Below, piece by piece: positions 5,675-10,468 of a DNA stretch of 10,468 nucleotides. The position numbers and the translations under genes are program-made. The stretch is from Deltaproteobacteria bacterium (lineage in GTDB: Bacteria > Desulfobacterota > DSM-4660 > Desulfatiglandales > HGW-15): positions 1 through 10,468 of the forward strand of contig JAFDIX010000056.1 of assembly GCA_019307805.1 (NCBI GenBank). Direction: 5' to 3'. The first letter of the stretch is position 1, and every line of letters starts with the position of its first letter. A model generated the notes under the pieces. The model was not told the origin of the DNA. It did no database searches and was given only the letters and a program-made list of their open reading frames with translations.

Positions 5675-6970
5675 TCACCGAAGGCCGGAAACAAACCTCC
5701 GCAGGGCAAGTTCGAGTTCCGTAGCCTTTTGGGGTTCCTTTTCAATCAGGTTATTCTTTTCCTCAGGGTCCGATTTCAGGTTGTAGAGTTCGTTGGATTT
5801 GCCTTTTCGGAGATCCAGAATGTAGCTCCATTCGTGATCGCTGACTCTCCATGTTTGCTTGAAATATCCCATGTATGCATAATCCCGAATGGTTTCTTCA
5901 TCCCCTGCCATCATCGGCAGGAGGCTCTTTCCATGGATGCGGGGCGGTTGACGCACATTCAAGAAGTCCAGAACGGTTGGGAAGATCTCCGTGGTTTCCA
6001 CCATGGCATCAAAGCGTTTTCCGGCTCCCAGACCTTTCGGGTGACGGATGATCAGGGGAATATGAACCAGTTCCTCATAGAGCCCGGGTTCGGCTTTTTT
6101 GATGATACCGTGTTCGCCAAAGGGGGCGCCGTGGTCCGTGGTAAAGATGATCAATGAGTTGTCATAGAGACCCATCTCCTTGAGCCTGTCCAGGAGGACG
6201 CCGATCCAATGATCGCAAAGGGTGACCTTGCCGGCATAGAGCATCTTGATATGATGGAGTTCCTCCGGCGTGAGATAGCCGTCTACTTTTCCGGGGATGG
6301 GATGAATGATGTCCTGGCCCTTGTAATCGGGGTCCGTGTACATCCGGTTATATGGGGAAGGCGGGTCCCAGGGCTCGTGGGGGTCGAAGCAGTCCAGCCA
6401 CAGAAAGAGATTGTCCTTCTTCTTCTGTGACTCCAACCAGTTTATCCCTTCGGACAAAACTTTTGCGACAAAGGTATCTTCTTCCCCTTCCCAGTCATGG
6501 ACATTACGCAGGTACTGGGTGAGTTGTGCCTTTACCGCCTTATCTTTTCCATCGCCTTTGTAGTACTTGTCGATATCCACTTCAATGGATTCGTCAATGA
6601 TGTGGGGGTCGCCCTCGTGGCCGCGAATATGTTTTGTGTAGTCAAAACCTCGTTCAAAGGCCATAGAGGGTTTGTGAAGATGAAGAACATCGGTGATCAT
6701 GGCGGAGTTAACACCCTTGTTCCAAAGGACCTCTGCCAGGAGAACGTCTGTAGGCTCGAGGCGCTGCCACCCCCGGAAGGGAAAGGTAAAACGGCCGGTA
6801 AAAAAGGTCGTTCGTGTGGGAACCGTTGGAAGGCCTTCGGAGTAACACCAGTCAAAGACGGCGCTTTCCGATGCCAGTTTGTCCAGGTTGGGGGTCTTGA
6901 TCCAGTCATTGCCGTAACACCCCAGATAGTCCCATCTCCAGGTATCATTGATGATCATAATAACATTCAT
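5675..6970 (-). CDS. Sulfatase-like hydrolase of the alkaline phosphatase superfamily with Thr at the nucleophile position
   Basis: The 431-residue protein has the sulfatase fold from end to end. A metal-binding IINDTWRWDYLGCYG lies at the N-terminus (D9), then KTPNLDKLA, the active-site segment P48-T-V-P-T-R53 followed by TTFFTGR, DPHEPWDPPSPYNR in the middle, and D279-H-G with GEHG near residue 285. The C-terminus has the usual LYNLKSDPEEKNNLI segment. In sulfatases the motif is C/S-x-P-x-R, where Cys or Ser becomes formylglycine; here Thr49 holds that place. Threonine nucleophiles occur in related phosphodiesterases and phosphonoacetate hydrolase, so this may not be a sulfatase. No signal peptide, so a cytoplasmic substrate is likely. 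GGAGGAG precedes the ATG. It lies 18 bases after the 137-residue gene and 13 bases before the SAM hydrolase gene. Confidence 0.85.
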   Translation of the reverse strand: MNVIMIINDTWRWDYLGCYGNDWIKTPNLDKLASESAVFDWCYSEGLPTVPTRTTFFTGRFTFPFRGWQRLEPTDVLLAEVLWNKGVNSAMITDVLHLHKPSMAFERGFDYTKHIRGHEGDPHIIDESIEVDIDKYYKGDGKDKAVKAQLTQYLRNVHDWEGEEDTFVAKVLSEGINWLESQKKKDNLFLWLDCFDPHEPWDPPSPYNRMYTDPDYKGQDIIHPIPGKVDGYLTPEELHHIKMLYAGKVTLCDHWIGVLLDRLKEMGLYDNSLIIFTTDHGAPFGEHGIIKKAEPGLYEELVHIPLIIRHPKGLGAGKRFDAMVETTEIFPTVLDFLNVRQPPRIHGKSLLPMMAGDEETIRDYAYMGYFKQTWRVSDHEWSYILDLRKGKSNELYNLKSDPEEKNNLIEKEPQKATELELALRRFVSGLR

Positions 6971-6988
6971 AATTCAGCTCCTCCATGG

Positions 6989-7402
6989 CTAGCGATTGAT
7001 AGCCGTCATATTTTCGAGCGCGGTCGGTGCGATCTCCATCATCTGGTCCATCAGCTTTTGATTCATTTCCTTGTCAAAAGCGTCACCGGGGTTTTCCGCC
7101 CCATTCAGAATTTGATTAAGTTTTGCTGCTTCCGGTTCATTAAAAGCCAGATTATAGGTGGCCCCTGTATCCTCCCAGTGGATGGTCTCTTCAATATCGT
7201 CGGAAGGTTCTTCCTCCAGGGACGGGCCGATGATGTAGACCATCTGTGATTTCAACTCCTCCAGGAAATCCTCATCATAAAATCCGCTCTCATTTTGCGC
7301 ATAGTTGAGGACCCTGTAAATATCGACGATTTCATCCGTCTCAAATTCTATGGCAAACTCCCTCAGGGAAATTCCGCAGGCAGCGGTTTCTTTTACTTCC
7401 AT
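6989..7402 (-). CDS. Acidic 137-residue protein of unknown function, first gene of the sulfatase-like operon
   Basis: I do not recognise this protein. The start at 7402 has a very good ribosome site (AAGGAGGAG), which argues against the longer frame starting at 7480. The sequence is acidic and looks globular and helical: ISLREFAIEFETDEIVDIYR, then LEELKSQMVYIIG, an acidic linker LEEEPSDDIEE, and a C-terminal helix rich in M, N, Q and E. It has one cysteine (near residue 9), no signal peptide and no membrane segment. It is the promoter-proximal gene of a likely operon with the sulfatase-like hydrolase and the SAM hydrolase, so a shared pathway, chaperone or subunit role is possible but unproven. 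Confidence 0.75.
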   Translation of the reverse strand: MEVKETAACGISLREFAIEFETDEIVDIYRVLNYAQNESGFYDEDFLEELKSQMVYIIGPSLEEEPSDDIEETIHWEDTGATYNLAFNEPEAAKLNQILNGAENPGDAFDKEMNQKLMDQMMEIAPTALENMTAINR

Positions 7403-7420
7403 AGCTCTCCTCCTTACCGT

Positions 7421-7466
7421 TTTGTGGATGTTATGAGACACAAATGCGCCCATCGAGATAGGGGCG
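7421..7466 (-). promoter_or_regulatory. Two short hairpins in the leader of the sulfatase-like operon
   Basis: Between the likely promoter and the ribosome site lie TTTGTG (7421-7426) paired with CACAAA (7439-7444), and CGCCC (7447-7451) paired with GGGCG (7462-7466). The leader is about 80 bases long. I cannot match it to a known riboswitch; a SAM-sensing leader would be logical given the SAM hydrolase gene, but the sequence does not show one. Confidence 0.3.
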
Positions 7467-7471
7467 AAATA

Positions 7472-7515
7472 TTGACTCAAGATTATATTAATGCTAATTG
7501 AGATCCATTAGTCAA
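7472..7515. promoter_or_regulatory. Nested inverted repeats, probable LysR-type operator
   Basis: TTGACT (7472-7477) mirrors AGTCAA (7510-7515); CTCAA (7476-7480) mirrors TTGAG (7498-7502); and ATTA-ATGC-TAAT (7487-7498) lies at the centre. The divergent position between a LysR-type regulator and an operon, and the AT-rich dyads, fit the T-N11-A operators that such regulators bind. Confidence 0.45.
7487..7515 (-). promoter_or_regulatory. Candidate promoter of the sulfatase-like operon
   Basis: On the minus strand TTGACT (7515-7510) is followed after 17 bases by ATTAAT (7492-7487). The -35 is good and the -10 weak (4 of 6), as expected for a promoter that needs an activator. It overlaps the lysR promoter and the nested inverted repeats. 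Confidence 0.4.
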
Positions 7516-7527
7516 ATCAATTATATT
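7498..7527 (+). promoter_or_regulatory. Likely promoter of the LysR-type regulator gene
   Basis: TTGAGA (7498-7503) and TATATT (7522-7527) are each one base from consensus and 18 bases apart. The -35 overlaps the dyads, which suggests autorepression. The leader to the ATG at 7637 would be about 100 bases. Confidence 0.5.
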
Positions 7528-7636
7528 TATAAAATTATCGATAGTTTCAATGTGCTGAGCATCCTTTCCATATGCACGGGCATAGACAATCGTGCCCCCG
7601 GGCTGCGGGGTTGCTCATCATTATTCGGAGGCCGTC

Positions 7637-8545
7637 ATGATTGATGAAATGGGAGGGGATTTTTTACAGTGGCTGCGCGGATTTTATTACGTGGCGAAAA
7701 GGGGGAGTGTCACCCTTGCGGCATCGGAGATGATGCGCAATCAGCCAACCATCAGCCACCAGATAAAATGTCTTGAGAATGAATTCAGCGTCATCCTCTT
7801 TGACAGATCACGGGGCAAAATGGAGCTGACCCCGGAGGGGAAGGTCTTCCTTGAAAAAGCGATTTCTCTCTTTGAGGTCATCAAGGAGATGAAAAGCGAA
7901 ATTGGTGAGGCCCAGCTGGAGCCCAGAGGGAACGTTACTATCGCCACAACACACGCCATTATCCACTACTTCCTGCCCTCATACATTGTCGGTTTTCGAA
8001 ACCAGTACCCCAAAGTGGGTTTCGAGATGGAGGGAGGGGGATTGCAGATGATTCTGGAACGGCTTGAATCGGCCGAGGCGGATTTCGGCATTGCCAACCT
8101 GGATGAAGTGCCTGATACCCTGGCCTATTATGGGCTGTTCGAGACAAAGCTCATGTTCATCGCCCAGAAGGATACGCCTCTCTTCAAGGGAAAGCGACCC
8201 ACCCTGAAGCAGATCTCGGAAGTCCCTTTTATTTTCTTTCCCCATTCGAGCACAATCACCCCCCTCATAGAAAAGACTTTTGCAGAGAGTGATCTTAAAC
8301 TCAATGTGGTCCTGGTTCTCAATAATTTCGAAGATGTCAAAAAATACGTGAGGCTTGGCATGGGGGTGTCCATCCTGGATGACTATACCCTGAACGATGA
8401 GGATTATGAAAAAATGGATATTTTCCCCATGGGGCGGTTTTTCAGCCAAAGAAAATACGGACTCATTATCCGCAAGAAACGGTACCTCTCTCCAACGGTG
8501 AAGGGATTTATCAAAAGTATTAAGCCGGATCTTCAGTTCAAGTGA
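7637..8545 (+). CDS. LysR-type transcriptional regulator
   Basis: The 302-residue protein has the family layout: an N-terminal winged helix-turn-helix (helix-turn-helix about residues 27-46, with SVTLAASEMMRNQPTISHQI and ending LTPEG at 64-68), a linker helix to about 95, and a two-lobed effector-binding domain (about 97-297) of the CysB/periplasmic-binding fold. The ATG at 7637 is chosen because GGAGG lies 5 bases upstream; a GTG at 7592 would add 15 poor residues. Size and motifs are normal. It is divergent from the operon of acidic protein, sulfatase-like hydrolase and SAM hydrolase, and is most likely its activator as well as a repressor of itself. The inducer cannot be read from the sequence. 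Confidence 0.92.
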   Translation: MIDEMGGDFLQWLRGFYYVAKRGSVTLAASEMMRNQPTISHQIKCLENEFSVILFDRSRGKMELTPEGKVFLEKAISLFEVIKEMKSEIGEAQLEPRGNVTIATTHAIIHYFLPSYIVGFRNQYPKVGFEMEGGGLQMILERLESAEADFGIANLDEVPDTLAYYGLFETKLMFIAQKDTPLFKGKRPTLKQISEVPFIFFPHSSTITPLIEKTFAESDLKLNVVLVLNNFEDVKKYVRLGMGVSILDDYTLNDEDYEKMDIFPMGRFFSQRKYGLIIRKKRYLSPTVKGFIKSIKPDLQFK

Positions 8546-8630
8546 ATCTCCCAGTGGCCCCGCTGAAACGGAATCTACGCCAGAGGCGCACGAGTCCATT
8601 TCACTCCGACTTGCCACGGGGAGATTCACT
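8541..8630. repeat. 90-base element closed by an 18-base inverted repeat, able to form a cloverleaf
   Basis: Arms 8541-8558 and 8613-8630 pair at 17 of 18 positions (one A/C difference). The 54-base interior can form three small hairpins: CCG/CGG (8560-8571), CGCC-AGA-GGCG (8578-8588) and GAGT/ACTC (8592-8606). The left arm begins in the last codon of the lysR gene and contains its stop. There is no T-tract after it, so a simple terminator is unlikely; a small palindromic mobile repeat or structured RNA fits better. No flanking target duplication is evident. Confidence 0.7.
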
Positions 8631-8631
8631 A

Positions 8632-8662
8632 TTGATTGATTCGATTGTCGTGGGAATATAAT
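8632..8662 (+). promoter_or_regulatory. Candidate promoter of the repeat-thioredoxin gene
   Basis: A perfect TATAAT lies at 8657-8662. TTGATT occurs twice upstream, at 8632 (19-base gap) and 8636 (15-base gap), neither ideal. A second weaker candidate is TTGAAT (8667-8672) with TAGTAT (8690-8695), 17 bases apart. The remaining 80 bases before the gene hold nothing else I can name. Confidence 0.4.
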
Positions 8663-8774
8663 CAATTTGAATAATATCTTGTGCTTCTCTAGTATGGTTC
8701 GGTGTCAGCTATTCCCTTGGTAACAAAATCAGCGGAGAAGGACTTTCCCAACCACACGGGCAGGAGGAAAAGAG

Positions 8775-10055
8775 ATGAACGAACTCAGCGACCATGAACG
8801 GGCACTTATGGAAAAAATGACCCCTGATCACAGGCTACTCATGGACAAATTATCCCCAAGGGAAAGGCAGTCCATGGATCAGCACGTCACCCCGGAGAAT
8901 ATCGGCGTTATAGAATCCTGGATCGGCACGGATGAAAAAATTGAAGCGATGCTTTTCTGGGACAAGGGCGAAAAATTTGATGATGGGGAATGGCAGGGAT
9001 TGAAGCCCCTGGATGAAAGCACAAGCGCACTCTATGAAAAGGCCAAATCGCGTTACAGTGACCTGAGAAGAGAGGCGGTGGAGTGCCAAAGACGTTCCGA
9101 CCTCACCCTGTACAGCCAGTTCAATCCGGGGCTCCTTTTTACAGGACTCGTCGGTGCGGTTCGCTGCGATGAAAGCGGGCGGGAAGAGGAAGGCGGGGCA
9201 TACTTCAAGGGCATTGAATGGCGGTGCATCGGCAGCGTTGAAGAAAATATTAACAGCATTACCATCTATCCACTGGATTCAGGCGAATATGAGGTACACT
9301 TCGGCACCCGGATGCAGGATAGGGCCCAGGGAATCTGGGTATATACCGGCGACTCCCACAGCCTGCTGCAATTGGCCCAGATAAGCGAGAAATCTATTCC
9401 AAAGTACGGTTTCCAAACCGCGGTAAAGGATCAGGCGGGAAAGGCATTATCCCTGGACCCCAAGGCCATTAGAAAGGCGGCCATGGGAGAAGGGGCGAAG
9501 CTTGAATATGGCGATGAGTTGAAGCTCTATGCCTCCATTACGGTCGAGAATGTGGATAAAGCCCTGGAGGCCGCAGAAAATCTCTGCCACCGGTTTTACG
9601 AACGATTTGGTCTGGAGACGGAATGTTACAAGATCGGCAAGAAATACGGGAACTTCTTTATCATGCGGGAGGAGAATTTTGACCAGTTTCTCCCGGATTC
9701 ACCGGTCAAGGAAAAAGGTCTGGTATTGCTCTCAGCCACGCTGGTATGCAGGCGGTGCAGGCGGGAAATGGATGAATTCCGTGATCTCGCAAAAATCTAT
9801 CCCCATATCAAAGCAGTCGTCGTGAATCTCAGTTCTCCCCAGTTCAAATTCTATGAAAGGGTCTTTGGAGATATGGGGGGAGGAGACGTGGACAATTTTC
9901 GGAAGACTGCTGCCGGGGTGACGCCCTTTATTATTATTTACATAGCCGATGAGCACGGTGTGCTCCAATTTAAGGAATATATATCCACGGGAAAGGCGGA
10001 AAACACACCGTCCATCCGGGAAAACCTGCCAAGGTTCGAGAAGTACTTTAAATAA
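8775..10055 (+). CDS. Protein of unknown function with N-terminal 11-residue repeats and a C-terminal thioredoxin-like domain
   Basis: I do not recognise the whole 426-residue protein. The ATG follows a strong AGGAGG site 7 bases upstream. Residues 4-48 hold four 11-residue units of the form L/M-S/T-P-x-x-R-x-L-M-D/E-K, starting at 4, 15, 26 and 38. The middle (about 50-310) is mixed alpha/beta with no motif I can place. From about residue 312 the sequence is thioredoxin-like: a beta strand GLVLLSATLV, the pair C325-R-R-C328, a helix, the strand IKAVVVNLSS, and G-V-T-P384 before IIIYI, where P384 fits the cis-proline of the fold. The CRRC pair is unusual among thioredoxins. No signal peptide or membrane span, so it is presumably cytoplasmic. 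It stands alone between the 90-base element and a gene-poor tail, with tandem TAA-TAG stops. Confidence 0.85.
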   Translation: MNELSDHERALMEKMTPDHRLLMDKLSPRERQSMDQHVTPENIGVIESWIGTDEKIEAMLFWDKGEKFDDGEWQGLKPLDESTSALYEKAKSRYSDLRREAVECQRRSDLTLYSQFNPGLLFTGLVGAVRCDESGREEEGGAYFKGIEWRCIGSVEENINSITIYPLDSGEYEVHFGTRMQDRAQGIWVYTGDSHSLLQLAQISEKSIPKYGFQTAVKDQAGKALSLDPKAIRKAAMGEGAKLEYGDELKLYASITVENVDKALEAAENLCHRFYERFGLETECYKIGKKYGNFFIMREENFDQFLPDSPVKEKGLVLLSATLVCRRCRREMDEFRDLAKIYPHIKAVVVNLSSPQFKFYERVFGDMGGGDVDNFRKTAAGVTPFIIIYIADEHGVLQFKEYISTGKAENTPSIRENLPRFEKYFK

Positions 10056-10061
10056 TAGGCT

Positions 10062-10223
10062 CCTCACAAGAATTTGTGGGTCAATAGGGAGACTTTGAGA
10101 ACACAACAGATTGAAATCACATCCGGTTTCGATGAAAAGACGGTGCCCTCCCGCCAGTCACTCCGAAAAGACATCGCAATTCTCCCACTGCTGGCGGCTC
10201 ACCCAAAACTGCTGGACTCTTGA
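10062..10223 (+). CDS. Possible small frame after the tandem stops of the thioredoxin-like gene
   Basis: The frame of the preceding gene stays open after TAA-TAG up to a TGA at 10221-10223. From a possible TTG start at 10095 it reads IEITSGFDEKTVPSRQSLRK and then DIAILPLLAAHPKLLDS, which looks more protein-like than the surrounding DNA. AGGGAG lies just 3 bases before that TTG, which is closer than usual. It may be a 42-residue protein, a remnant of a longer gene, or chance. Another short frame on the same strand (ATG 10132 to TAA 10288-10290, 52 residues, rich in C, H and W) overlaps it; at most one of them can be expected to be real. Confidence 0.25.
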   Translation, partial: PHKNLWVNRETLRTQQIEITSGFDEKTVPSRQSLRKDIAILPLLAAHPKLLDS

Positions 10224-10468
10224 GGGGCATTGCTATATAGATTTTGCTCATCTTCAAAAAGAGTCGGAAATTCGGGATGCAAGGATTTAAGTCAAATAGA
10301 TAAAACTGTAAAACATTCAATATTGTAACTACTCAGGTTCAAAGTTCCATGGTTCACGCCTGCCCTGGCGCGACTTGATATGCATTTTTGAAATGATCGC
10401 ACTGAATTCTACGCCAGGAGTTTCTACGCAACGAGAGAGGAAAGCCAGGTCTGGGCCAGGGGTTCAGC
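10224..10468. other. Gene-poor tail with short direct repeats
   Basis: No frame with a plausible start and ribosome site is visible here. TTCTACGC occurs at 10407-10414 and again at 10422-10429, and GGTTCA is repeated 15 bases apart near 10337-10357. The stretch may be the promoter region of a gene beyond the window. Confidence 0.4.

Noticed and set aside
6497..7249. Plus-strand frame of 250 residues opposite the sulfatase-like and acidic protein genes
   Set aside because: It spans the gap between two well-supported minus-strand genes, and its residues show no family features.
7979..8665. Long minus-strand frame of 228 residues opposite lysR
   Set aside because: It is antisense to a clear LysR gene, begins inside the 90-base palindromic element region, and has no motif or ribosome site.
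10064..10079. CACAA/TTGTG hairpin after the thioredoxin-like gene as a terminator
   Set aside because: The stem is short and AT-rich and no T-tract follows on the plus strand.
8574..10417. The 10-mer TCTACGCCAG shared by the 90-base element (8574-8583) and the tail (10408-10417)
   Set aside because: Exact 10-base matches are expected many times by chance in a window of this size, and the flanks align only loosely.

Overview
The window looks like chromosomal DNA from an anaerobic bacterium. My best guess is a deltaproteobacterium of the Desulfobacterota, inferred from gene content and not proven. It has about 50% G+C. It carries a molybdenum/tungsten bis-pterin oxidoreductase with a four-cluster ferredoxin partner, a PilZ protein, a SAM hydrolase of the DUF62 family, and long runs of genes without a T-tract terminator. 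I see no transposase, phage gene, CRISPR array or rRNA.

Left part (1-3600). The tail of a zinc-type alcohol dehydrogenase ends at 121 on the plus strand. It converges on a minus-strand pair: a cytoplasmic molybdopterin oxidoreductase (767-2938) followed 3 bases later by its iron-sulfur subunit (239-763). Two strong hairpins lie between the converging units. Upstream of the oxidoreductase, also on the minus strand, is tadA. Its open frame runs straight through a complete tRNA-Ser(CGA) gene before it meets a stop.

Middle part (3600-7490). A PilZ protein and a small HNH nuclease overlap and run on the plus strand from a likely promoter near 3700. They meet, with only 3 bases between stop codons, a minus-strand operon of three genes: a 137-residue acidic protein of unknown function, a sulfatase-like hydrolase with threonine where the catalytic cysteine should be, and a SAM hydroxide adenosyltransferase. 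A LysR-type regulator is divergent from this operon. The shared 234-base gap holds nested inverted repeats and overlapping promoter-like hexamers, so the regulator probably controls the operon.

Right part (7490-10468). After the LysR gene comes a 90-base element closed by an 18-base inverted repeat with one mismatch; it can fold as a cloverleaf. Then comes a 426-residue protein with 11-residue repeats at its N-terminus and a thioredoxin-like CxxC domain at its C-terminus. The last 400 bases hold a possible short frame and no gene I can recognise.

The best candidates for something undescribed are the LysR / acidic protein / Thr-type sulfatase-like / SAM hydrolase cluster, the tadA frame that swallows a tRNA gene, and the repeat-thioredoxin protein.
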